The position numbers and the translations under genes are program-made. A DNA stretch of 64,000 nt. Origin: Rhipidocladum racemiflorum. Lineage: Eukaryota; Streptophyta; Magnoliopsida; Poales; Poaceae. The stretch lies in contig CM070577.1 of assembly GCA_036346355.1 (NCBI GenBank), positions 78,824,509 to 78,888,508 on the forward strand, in the 5' to 3' direction. Below the pieces are notes generated by a model. That model saw nothing but the letters and a program-made list of their open reading frames with translations, searched no databases and was not told the DNA's origin. Of this stretch, positions 1 through 8,526 are shown in pieces. Within the stretch, counting starts at the first letter, position 1. Every line of letters starts with the position of its first letter.

Positions 1-72
1 AATTATGGTATTAAATGTGTTAGGGTCTATGTTTGGTGACATTCTGGGCTTAGTAAAAGCTGGGGTGTTACA
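1..72 (+). mobile_element. 3' end of a Ty3/gypsy-type LTR (family C-like), cut by the window edge
   Basis: The first 72 bases end in GGGGTGTTACA and resemble the last 70 bases of the family C LTR at 44690-44764 (shared CTATGTTTGGT and GGGGTGTTACA). No primer-binding site follows, so this is either the outer end of an element or a solo LTR extending left of the window. The 200 bases after it hold nothing I recognise. Confidence 0.6.
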
Positions 73-276
73 TGCGGAGTTCTCCATGTGGCCCCTTTAC
101 TCAGTCCTCGACCCTTTCTGACATTACTCGGTGGCGCGGAGGGAGCATCTTCTTCTCTCTCTGGTGTTGAGCCAGTGCTCTCTCTTTGCGACATTTCGAA
201 CATATATATATGTCAAACCTAAACTTCATGAGAGAAAACAATTCATATATCTGACATGATTATATTTCACATAAGC

Positions 277-680
277 GATGACTCCTATTCTCTAATTAGG
301 TTAGGCCCTAATCCCATTCGACGATATGTGATTCGGGCACGTTCCTAAGCTGTTGTACAACTCCAAAGAAAATTTCGGCAGCATCTCCCCGCTGTTCTCC
401 CAATACACGTCTCGACAACAGGTCAAGAGGGTGTGTATTCGGAGAACACCAAGGAGATGCTGCCAAAACTTTCTCTAGAGTTGTACAACAGCTCAAGAAC
501 TTGCCCGAACCACATATCCTCGAACTGTCCAAAAAAGTGGGCAATTCAAGACTGCTAATTTATAAATATGACATTTCAGCATATTTATAAACAAGCACTC
601 TCGAACGGGAGACGCATAGGTTACGCAACCTAAACTCTAGCATTGAACATATTAATTATAGCAACAATAATGACATGTAA
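277..680. repeat. 0.4-kb direct repeat, copy 1 (partner 7218-7619)
   Basis: This block matches 7218-7619 in the same orientation, from GATGACTCC to ATGACATGTAA, with scattered substitutions and a few small indels. Copy 2 lies directly upstream of the CACTA transposase pseudogene, so the block is probably the promoter-proximal part of the same CACTA family, and copy 1 a second related element or an internal duplication. It contains a long foldback listed separately. Confidence 0.8.
314..527. repeat. 214-bp near-perfect foldback (hairpin), copy 1
   Basis: The arms 314-407 and 434-527 are inverted copies of each other: AGCTGTTGTACAACTC pairs with GAGTTGTACAACAGCT, GGCAGCATCTCC with GGAGATGCTGCC, and GTTCTCC with GGAGAAC, around a loop of about 25 bases. 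The outer stem (GATATGTG against CACATATC) pairs too. The same foldback is at 7253-7469. A 78-codon minus-strand frame across it is a by-product of the palindrome. Confidence 0.85.
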
Positions 681-1239
681 AATAAAAACCGCTGTAATTT
701 AATCGAGGCAATAATTCCAAGCAAATTAAATAGCCATGAATAATCATTGTTAATGAAGCATATGCATAAATAGCAACATAAGATATTTAATAATATCAAA
801 GCAAACATACTCATAATCAGGTATTAAACATATGTAAAACAATGAACACTAAATGAGACATAACAAGTAGCACCTTCGAATCTTTACTGAACTTTTCCTT
901 TAATTGGAGCTCCATATGACTACAATACCTTCGAATCTTTTCTTTTCTTTTTTGCTTGCATGGTGAGGTAAACAAGTGGTATGGCTTTTGATGGCATTGC
1001 TATATCGTTGGTAGGTGTTGTCAACATAACTTAATATTTCCTTGTGTTGGCTGCTTTTGATACCAGTACTTGTTTGACCTCCATAATTGTGTGAAAATTT
1101 TTCCCCAAACCACACACACCTACAAGATATACTATAATCTGCTATATCCGTAAATCACCCTCAGTAGTTTGTACGCATCTCTATGCAACTATGCATGTAT
1201 CAATATGTTAGATGTATGCGGTCATTTATTTGTATGTAG
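681..1239. other. AT-rich stretch without a recognisable gene
   Basis: Low-complexity AT-rich sequence between the direct repeat and the captured Mg-transporter exon. A 71-codon minus-strand frame at 900-1115 has no recognisable domain and is not supported. The last bases before 1240 (TTTATTTGTATGTAG) look like a plant 3' splice site. Confidence 0.5.
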
Positions 1240-1365
1240 GGTAGAAGTGAGGCAGATGGAAGCAATGGTAGCTTTATTGGTTATAAGCCCGACATCAAAG
1301 AACTGGAGATGCTTTTAGAGGCCTACTTTGTGCCAAATGATGGCACACTTAATAAGCTATCACTT
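1240..1365 (+). pseudogene. Captured exon of an MRS2/CorA-like magnesium transporter
   Basis: A 42-codon open segment bounded by a plausible acceptor (TGTATGTAG before 1240) and donor (GTAATA at 1366). It encodes the segment ending KELEMLLEAYFVPNDGTLNK, matching the hallmark ELEMLLEAYF...GTLNKL of the cytosolic helical domain of plant MRS2/MGT Mg2+ transporters, just before the part that leads to the GMN membrane pore. The pore, the membrane segments and the other exons are absent, so it cannot make a transporter. The PND stretch departs from the usual QID/VID. It sits with other host-gene pieces next to CACTA sequence, which fits gene-fragment capture. The exon identity is seen in the translation; the capture mechanism is inferred. 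Confidence 0.8.
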
Positions 1366-1697
1366 GTAATAAACCTTCACTTTCCTATGTTAGTTGCATC
1401 ATTCCAAATACTTGCACGGGTTATTGTCTATAATAAATACTTTTTCATACCATAATTAAAATATTATAGAATCTCATATAGACAACCTTAATATCCCATC
1501 TATTGTATAAGGTGTCTTTGATTTTATCTTTAGATGACATAGATGAGTATGTAAACAATAGTCGTCTCTACTATTTTACACGCTCTTAATAGCAAATATT
1601 TGCACGAGAGATAAAAATCACTATACATCAGAATTGCTAATTTTATGATGCTCTATATATGGTCTGTTGAGGACATAAGATGCTGCTGCCAAAGTCA

Positions 1698-2259
1698 AAA
1701 CTTCTAGAAAGACTAGACACAGGTTGTTATTTTTATGATGCTTCAACCCAGGTGGAGCAGCTGTGATTAAAGCACCAGTACACAGTGAACACCTTACTTC
1801 TCAAAGTACCAACTCTCGTTCTTTTGGACCTTGGTGTGCCAATGGTGGTAGTTTTAACAATAGGAATGGTGATGAATTAGAGAAAGTCACTACAACTGCA
1901 GCTTCTGTTTCCATATCTTCTATAGCTACGTCTGGTATACTCGCGAACCATTCACATATATATTCTACTGCACAGAAAAAGTGTATGTATTCTGGTGATT
2001 ATCATGCGGATGTTTCAACCAGGTCAGATGGTAAGACAGCGACAACATATTCAGCCAATGCAAATAATTGTTTTTGTCAGAGCATGGCTGAGATCAGCAC
2101 TAATATTACTAGTTTTTCTAATCTCAAGGAGCAATTAGAGGGTTCAAATGCTTTGGGTAATGTGAGAACCATCAATAGCAACAATGTGGTGGAAGTGCAA
2201 CCTGTGTCTAGTCCTGCTGTCTTACCATCAATAACAACCGGACGAAACTTCTAGAAAGA
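1698..2259. repeat. Segment framed by a 14-bp direct repeat and a 16-bp inverted repeat
   Basis: AAACTTCTAGAAAG occurs at 1698-1711 and again at 2245-2258. Just inside, GACTAGACACAGGTTG (1711-1726) is perfectly inverted at 2198-2213 (CAACCTGTGTCTAGTC). Together they frame the unrecognised reading frame below and could be remnants of a small inserted element. The family is unknown. Confidence 0.55.
1752..2254 (+). pseudogene. Unrecognised open frame, possible captured exon
   Basis: An open frame of roughly 165 codons follows a possible acceptor (TTCAACCCAG before 1752) and ends at a TAG at 2252-2254. There is no in-frame ATG near its beginning, so it is more like an internal exon than a complete gene. 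The product is rich in Ser, Thr and Asn (low-complexity, likely disordered), with no signal peptide, membrane segment or domain that I recognise. The Mg-transporter exon upstream and the aminopeptidase exons downstream suggest a third captured gene fragment, but a random open frame is not excluded. Confidence 0.35.
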
Positions 2260-2324
2260 GAAGGGAAGGAGGAGGAGAAGGCGAGGTGCAAAGCTCATAC
2301 TGGATGGGTCAAGCCAGCCCTTAC

Positions 2325-2600
2325 CAGCGCTCCCAGTGAACTCAGAGATGAACCGCCGCAGCTTGTCCCGCTCCGACACGTACTCGCTCTGCGGGCACAC
2401 ACACCAAACCATCAATTCTCAAATCATCGGGTGACGAACAAGTAACGAACGACGAAATAACGAACTTGACTGGATCGGATCTATTGCCGATCGGGTTCCG
2501 ATCTGCGCGGGCGGACGGAGGCGGCAGCACCGACCTGGTGGGCGTCCTCGGAGGGGACAAGGAGCGCGTGCAGCGGCGTCCCAGGGAGGGAAGGCGCGGG
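2325..2600 (-). pseudogene. Captured exons of Xaa-Pro aminopeptidase P (APP1-like)
   Basis: Read on the minus strand, a first segment ends in PLHALLVPSEDAHQ at 2535, followed by a GT donor (GTCGGT). After about 146 bases an acceptor (GCCCGCAG) opens exon 2 (2388 to 2325, 64 bp), coding SEYVSERDKLRRF...SEFTGSAG and ending at a GTAAGG donor. The joined string PSEDAHQ/SEYVSERD/FTGSAG is the N-terminal hallmark of plant cytosolic aminopeptidase P, a metalloprotease that removes N-terminal residues before proline. The C-terminal creatinase-fold domain with the metal ligands is absent, so this is an inactive fragment with its intron retained, meaning it was copied from DNA rather than mRNA. It is very GC-rich, as grass first exons are. 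Confidence 0.82.
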
Positions 2601-2805
2601 GGGAGGGGATGTGGCAGCGACGGCGACGGGAGCAAGGGGAGGGGAAGGCGCGGGGGAGAGGGAAGGGGGGAGGGGAGGCGGCGGTGATGGGAGCAAGGGG
2701 AGGTCCTGGCGGCGGCAATGGGAGAAAGGGGAGGGCGCAGTGAGGACTGAGAGGAGCAGAGGGCGCAGTGAGGAATGAGAGGAGCGTGTGACAAGTATAA
2801 GGGCA

Positions 2806-3420
2806 GCGGTGACTATCGCAATCGGTTTACATAGGGACGAATAATAATGCTCAAATGTATTACCGTCGGTTATATTCAAAAACTGATACAGATATAAATT
2901 GTATCGGTTTAAGATAAGAACCAATACTAATGTTAAGAGTATTACTATCAGTTCTCTACACAAAACTGATACAAATAACATATATTATTACAATTGGTTA
3001 TCAATAAAAACCGACAGCCATAAAAATATTATTTCAATCAGTTTTTAATAAGAACCGACACAAATATGAGTAGTATTTCAATCATTTCAAAACTGAAACC
3101 GACACAGATGTAGTATTGCAATCGGTTTTTCAGTTGTAACCGATACAGATGTGTAACTATACTCTTTTCAATTTGTATACAGTTTGTATTTTAATTTTCA
3201 ATTTGTATTTTAGTTTGTCTTTTAATTACAGTTTGTCTTTTAATTATAGTTTGTATTGGAACCGATTACAGATGTGCAATCGGTTTTTCAGTTTGTACTT
3301 TAATTACATATGTGTAGCAATATGTTCCTTTAAACCTGCACTTCAATGACCTCAAACACAATGAACTAGTATATGAACTAGTATCGAATCGGTTTAACTG
3401 CATGCACCAAAATGTGTTAT
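2806..3420. repeat. Dispersed AATCGGTTT / ACCGACACAGATG motif array (CACTA subterminal type)
   Basis: At least a dozen degenerate copies of an AATCGGTTTT / AACCGATACAGATG unit in both orientations, spaced about 30-60 bases apart in AT-rich DNA. The same core (AACCGACACAGATG, ATCACAATCGG) is found beside the CACTA terminus at 39240-39292. Such arrays are typical subterminal transposase-binding regions of CACTA elements. A left terminal inverted repeat was not found. Confidence 0.6.
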
Positions 3421-3744
3421 TTGCATCAGCCAAGGATCGAATTGAATAAGCACAACACATCATACTTCACCGCTGACAGAAAGCACAATGGTAGAAACTC
3501 CAACCGTGTTTGCGAGGACGGTAGGGGAGGGGAGGGGGCAGGGGGAGGGGAGGTGACCGCGATGGGAGCAAGGGGAGGGGAACTAGCTATACTTCATGTA
3601 TTCTAAGCAAATTAACTGAGATCATTGTATGAACTAGCTATGAACACGATATAATTTGGGCATACAAAATGGAACTACGAGATTATCAACAATTATTGGA
3701 CGAATTAACAGATCAAGTGGCATTGAGAAGCATACGTAGTCCCT
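3421..3744. other. G-run block and AT-rich spacer downstream of the CACTA transposase
   Basis: A plus-strand G-run block (about 3521-3586) repeats the pattern GATGGGAGCAAGGGGAGG also seen near the aminopeptidase fragment (2629-2703). It is a local duplication with G-quadruplex potential. The remainder to 3744 shows no gene. Its position just 3' of the transposase frame suggests a 3' untranslated region. Confidence 0.45.
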
Positions 3745-4717
3745 TTATTTACAATACAACCCTTCTTGATGATCCACACGCATGTAATTTGTTCCATGTG
3801 TGTCGTCGTCACCGCTAAGACATTCCCCATCTTCAAACAAAGGTATTTCATCAAATTGGTTATACTCTTCTTCATCTACAACATTTTCAACTCCAACAAT
3901 CTGCCTCTTGCCATGAAGGACGACGTGCAACCTCGGATTGGCTGGATCACGCACGTAGAAAACTTGAGTTGCTTGCTTCGCAAGGATGAACAGTTCATCT
4001 TTGTAGGCAAGTCTATTGAGATCCACAAGAGTAAAACCTCTCTTGTCAACCTTCACTCCGTGGGGAAGTCTCACCCACTTACATCGGAATAATGGAACTT
4101 GGTATATTCCGTAATCGAGCTCCCATATTTCTTCGATCATCCCATAGTAACAGTTCATTGCGGTTGACGATCCTCTTTTCGAGTGATCATCGAACAAAGC
4201 ATCTATGCTCACACCACTGTTTTGAACTGTACTCTTTGCATCTTGACTTTCAGTATAAAAGGTGTAGCCATTAATATCATACCCCTGCCATGTCTCAGAC
4301 ATTAAATCTTGGTCCGTCACCAACCATTTGACAAATTTCAAGATCGACGAGACCTTTGCCTTTTCTTTGAACCATGTGAGGAATTGATTGTTGTGTTCTC
4401 GTGTGATGGAAAGCTCATCCATATGTGGATTCTCTTCCCGTAATATCAACTTGTGCTGCTGGATGTATGGATGAACTTCTGTGCTGTGTTGCAGGACTGC
4501 AAAATGCGCTTTACAGTACATTTCAAACTGTGGACTCGTTAGATTGGACCCAATGGTTCCTTTGCCACCAAGTCTGCCCTCATGACGAGATACAGGAATA
4601 CCAATCGGTTGTCTTTTACCTAGATAGTCCACATAGAACTCAATAACCTCTTCAGTGCCATAACCTTCAATAATACTACCCTCAGGCTTCGATCTATCCA
4701 AGCACAGTGCGGTTCTA
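3745..4717 (-). pseudogene. CACTA transposase, C-terminal part (DUF4218 tail and DUF4216)
   Basis: About 320 codons stay open on the minus strand. The start (RSKPEGSIIEGYGTEEVIEF) is the end of the DUF4218 region that follows the tnp2 catalytic domain in plant CACTA transposases. The middle (YYGMIEEIWELDYG...VPLFRCKW) is DUF4216. The acidic tail (FDEIPLFEDGECLSGDDD) is usual before the C-terminus. This is the 3' portion of the gene whose 5' portion lies at 5789-7044. The segment normally between them, several hundred residues with the end of tnp2 and most of DUF4218, is missing and an LTR fragment takes its place. The ATG seen by frame analysis at 4731 lies inside the inserted fragment and is not a real start. 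Confidence 0.85.
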
Positions 4718-5788
4718 GCTACGTGGCACATTCTAAACCGTTGGATCTAGATCCAACGGTTGGAAATAGATCTAGAGATTAACACGTGGGATCTCACGGG
4801 GGGTGACGTGGACGATTCTGGGCCCTTGGATCTGGATCGGACGGTGGAGGGAGCTCGAACGACGGCGATGGCGTACGGCGGCGCTCGGTCACCGGGGGCG
4901 GGGACGACGACCACTCGAACGGCGCTACGGGGCTTCTCCGGCGAAGTGAAGGGTCCCTTCCGACGCGGCTTGTCCTTGCAGTTTCGGATCTGATCTCAAC
5001 GGCGGCGGAGGACGGCGGACGGCGGTGGAAACGGAGATTAATCGCGGCGGAACGCCAAACCAACTACGGCGAGCGATTGCGGCGCAACCACGGTGACTCA
5101 GGCGACGTGGTCTAGGGCTACGGGTGCGCACGAAAACGGAGCACACGCTGGTGGCGGCGGCACATTAAATAGGCCTCTCGGCGTCCGTGAAACTTGCGGA
5201 AACCGAGGCCCACACGGCTGCGACGGCGGAATTCGAATTGGATTCGGATTGGGTGACGTGGCTCAACGTGAGCCGTTGGATCGAGATCCAACGGTGCGGG
5301 GGTTTGGGCTTGGGTCCGGCTCGGGCGACTTGGCTGGCTCGGTCGGGCTCGGGTTCGGTGACGTGGCGCGATCTTGGCCGTTGGATCTCGATCCAACGGT
5401 CACACGCGTTAGGGTTTGGCGACTGGGTTCAACCGGAACGGCTGGCTCGGCCTGACTCGAGTCCGATCGGGACTCAGTCCGTCGGAGGAACAAGACAAAC
5501 CAACTCGATTTTTCCAAATGATTAAATATTCAAATTAATTCCCAGAAATTCATTTAATTCATTAAAAATAGCAAAACACTCAGAAAAATTCCAGAAAAAT
5601 TTTAGAAAATATTTTGGAGCATTTTGGACTCAAATAAAATATTTCCAACAAAAATTTATTTGTAAAATCAAATTATTTAATTATTTCAAAAGGGAATAAA
5701 TTCAAATAAATTCCAGAAAATTCCAAAAATTCACCAAAATTCCAAATCTTATTCAAATTCATGAAAAGAAAAAATTTGGGGTGTTTCA
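4718..5788 (-). mobile_element. Truncated family A-like LTR fragment inside the transposase
   Basis: On the minus strand it starts TGAAACACCCC at 5788, and continues with the AT-rich block and then the GC-rich block of the family A LTR (compare 51236-52275 on the same strand). Three copies of the palindrome CCGTTGGATC-N2-GATCCAACGG lie at 4738-4759, 5273-5294 and 5378-5399. It corresponds to roughly the first 1.05 kb of a 3.4-kb LTR, so the 3' two thirds are lost. GTGC flanks both sides (4707-4710 and 5789-5792), a 4-bp match that may be the remains of a TSD. It interrupts the transposase frame within the FCT codons of tnp2. Confidence 0.8.
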
Positions 5789-7044
5789 GTGCAAAATATC
5801 ATAGCCCGAAGGGTGAAGTTCTCTATTTTGTATGCATCCCACACCTCGACCCCCTCATTCCACAATTTTACCAAATCCTCAATTAGTGGTGCTAGGTACA
5901 CATCGATATCATTACCCGGCTGTTTGGGTCCAGAGATTAGCAACGACATCATGATATACTTCCGCTTCATGCATAACCAAGGAGGGAGATTATAGATACA
6001 CAACAAAACTGGCCAAGTGCTGTGACGACTGCTCATATTACCGAACGGATTCATTCCATCTGTACTCAATCGAAATCTTATGTTTCTCATCTCGGCACCA
6101 AACTCCTCATGTTGCCAATCAATGTTTCTCCATTGAGCCGAATCAGCGGGGTGTCTCAACTTGCCATCTTCCTTTCGAGATTCATAATGCTAACACAACA
6201 ATATTGCCTCTTTAGGATTTGCAAACAACCGCTCTAAACAAGGAATGATGGGCAAATACCATAATACCTTGGCTGGTGCCCCATTGTTCACATCTTCACC
6301 ATCGTCGGTTCGACTCTTACGCTTCTCCTTTTGTTTGTACCGGGGTACACCACAAACTGGACAAATGCACAGTTCCTTATGCGCGTTGCGGTATAATATG
6401 CAATCATTTGGACATGCATGTATCCTTTCTATTTCCATTCCCATGGGACACAGTAGCTTCTTCGCTTCATAAATACTTGTTGGCAACTCGTTTCCCTCCG
6501 GAAGCATATATGATAGAACAACTAAAAGTGCATTTAAACTTGTATCTGTCCAACAGTGTTTCGCCTTTAGTTCAAACAATGCAAGGACCAAACCCAACTA
6601 ACTGTATTCTGCTTTGCAACCCAAAAACAACGGTTTGGCGTCGTCTTCCATCAAGCTTTTAAATTTTTCGAACTCTCTTTTCGTGTAATTTCCCTTCACA
6701 TCTCGCAACATTTGATCTAAATTATCCTCATCAAACATATCACGCTCCAACTCGTGATCGGCTTGAAGCATGTCTTCGTTGCGTAATGGAGGGGTACTAC
6801 CTGTCTCCCCATGATGGATCCAACACGTGTAATTCCTCACGAAGCCACGTCGAATCAAGTGGCCTTCAATTTGAGCTGAGTTGTTAAATCTCCTGAGATT
6901 GGTGCAATCAATGCAAGAACAATATATGAACTTTACACCCCTCATAACCATATCTACTTCTGCAATTCTTATGAACTCCTTCACTCCCCTATGAAATTCG
7001 GCACTCACATGGCTTTTTTTATACATCCATTCTTCGCGGTACAT
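5789..7044 (-). pseudogene. CACTA transposase, N-terminal part (transposase-associated and tnp2 domains)
   Basis: One reading frame with two in-frame stops. Codons from 7044 encode a transposase-associated domain (GVKEFI..., SCIDCTNL, IEGHLIRRGF, YTCWIHHGE). A TAG at 6598-6600 interrupts, then tnp2 begins (LFELKAKHCWTDTSLNALL...LCPMGMEIERIHACPNDCILY, CPVCGVPRYK zinc-binding-like motif). A second TAG at 6190-6192 stands where the family has Trp. The frame goes on with RHPADSAQWRNID, STDGMNPFG, YNLPPWLCMKRKY, ISGPKQPGNDIDVYL and LRAMIFCT, all strongly conserved in tnp2. It is cut at 5789 by the LTR fragment. All three subsegments share one frame, so the damage is nonsense mutation plus insertion/deletion, without frameshifts. 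A normal protein of this class would excise and reinsert the CACTA element. Confidence 0.88.
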
Positions 7045-7217
7045 CTACAATTAAACCATAAACAATAAATTAATAATGCCAATGAGCGACAACTAGCTAT
7101 TTCAAATACCAATATATTATTTAATTACCTTCGCACAATAGAGAGACATGCACTAATCAATGAAAGAAAAGAAGGGTTGAAGAATTAACAAAGTCGAGGA
7201 ATTGAGTACATACCAAC

Positions 7218-7619
7218 GATGACTCCTAATTTCAGTTAGGTCAGGTCCTAATCCCATTCGAGGATATGTGGTTTGGGCAAGTTCCTAAGCTGTTGTACAA
7301 CTCCAAAGAAAATTTCGGCAGCATCTCCCCGCTGTTCTCCAGATACATGTCTCGACAACAGGTCAAGAGGGTGTGTATCTAGAGAACACCAGGGAGATGC
7401 ATGCTACTGAAACTCTCTAGAGTTGTACAATAGCTCAGGAACTTGCCCGAACCACATATCCTCGAATTGTCCAAAAAATGTGGACAATTCAAGACTGCTT
7501 ATTTATAAATATGCCATTTTAGCATATTTATAAACAAGCACCCTCGAACGGGAGACGCATAGGTTACGCAACCTAAACTCTACCATTGATCACATTATAG
7601 CAACAATAATGACATGTAA
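7218..7619. repeat. 0.4-kb direct repeat, copy 2, upstream of the transposase
   Basis: Partner of 277-680. On the minus strand it lies about 170 bases upstream of the first transposase codon, where a promoter or 5' leader would be. It includes the second foldback at 7253-7469 (same arms, with loop-proximal differences such as ATGCATGCTACTG in place of ATGCTGCCAAAA). A proposed regulatory role is inference only. Confidence 0.75.
7253..7469. repeat. Foldback (hairpin), copy 2
   Basis: Near-perfect inverted arms as at 314-527: AGCTGTTGTACAACTC against GAGTTGTACAATAGCT, and GGATATGTGGTTTGGGCAAG against CTTGCCCGAACCACATATCC. Stem mismatches differ from those of copy 1. Confidence 0.8.
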
Positions 7620-8080
7620 CCCATTTACATGCTCTCCTTTTGAAGAAAATTAACCACAAATGTGGGGAAATATACTCAAGCTAGGGTTTCAACTTTAGCC
7701 CCAAACCACCATCTCTCCTCAAGGATTTTATAATTTCTCGCCAATATTGTTTCAACCATAATAGCATTAATGACATATAACCATTCACCAAATCAAAATC
7801 GAATTTCTTAATGCAAAATCGAAGGGATTTGAAGGAATGCTCACCTTTTGAAGAAAATCTCAAATGAGGGCAAATAGAGGGGAAATAATATCCTCAAGCT
7901 AGGGCTTTAACTTACCCTCTCAACACACATCCTCAAGGATTTCAGATTTTCTCCCCCAAGCCTAAGTCTCAACGAGAGTATGTTCTGTTTTTTGAGGTGG
8001 CGACGCTTTTTTTGGCTTTAGAACACCAACAGAGGAGAGTTCAACCCGAGGGGATATAAAACCTAATGAGGCTCATCACA
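7620..8080. other. CACTA 5' flank without a recognised gene
   Basis: AT-rich. A phrase with CTCACCTTTTGAAGAAAATC occurs at about 7841-7860 and in shorter form at 7630-7650, so the stretch contains an internal imperfect duplication (7620-7690 against 7836-7910, including ATACTCAAGCTAGGG / TATCCTCAAGCTAGGG). There is no convincing coding potential. A 60-codon frame at 7681-7863 is not supported. Confidence 0.45.
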
Positions 8081-8526
8081 ATCGGTTCTTACAAAGAAGC
8101 GATTGTGATGAGGATATTATCACAATCGGTTCTAAGAAAAAACCGATTGTGATAATGGGACGGTCATCACAATCAGTTCTTTCTTAGACCCGATTGTGAT
8201 AAGTGGTCATCATCACAATCGGTTCTTCATACGAACCTATTGTGATAACCCATTTCCTTATCACAATCGGTTCTTTGTAAGAGCTGATTCCTTATCACAA
8301 TCGGTTCTTTCTAAGAACTGATTGTGATAAGTTGTCCATCATCACAATCGGTTCTTAGAAAAGAACCGATTGTGATAACCCATTTCCTTATCACAATCGG
8401 TTCTTTTGTAAGAACCGATTGTAATGAGGGATCGTTATCACAATTGGTTATTTCTCAAAACCGATTGTGATGAGGAAACAGGTTATCACAATCGGTTCTG
8501 ATGATAATTCTTATCACAATCGGTTC
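8081..8526. repeat. CACTA subterminal repeat array (ATCACAATCGGTTCTT units)
   Basis: About ten copies of ATCACAATCGGTTCTT and a similar number of its inverse AAGAACCGATTGTGAT alternate every 30-50 bases, many as head-to-head pairs that form short palindromes. The array is interrupted at 8526 by LTR-D and resumes at 39185. Subterminal motif arrays of this kind are where CACTA transposase binds; the binding itself is inferred from the family. Confidence 0.8.

Noticed and set aside
308..544. 78-codon minus-strand frame
   Set aside because: It runs across both arms of the foldback, so the protein is just the palindrome translated.
1886..1900. TCACTACAACTGCAG considered as the left CACTA terminus
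   Set aside because: It does not extend into the right TIR (CACTACTACAGGATGAT) and lies inside an open reading frame with no repeat array beside it.
8081..8526. Regularly spaced short repeats, CRISPR-like at first sight
   Set aside because: Units occur in both orientations with variable spacing and lie next to a CACTA terminus in plant DNA. They are subterminal repeats.
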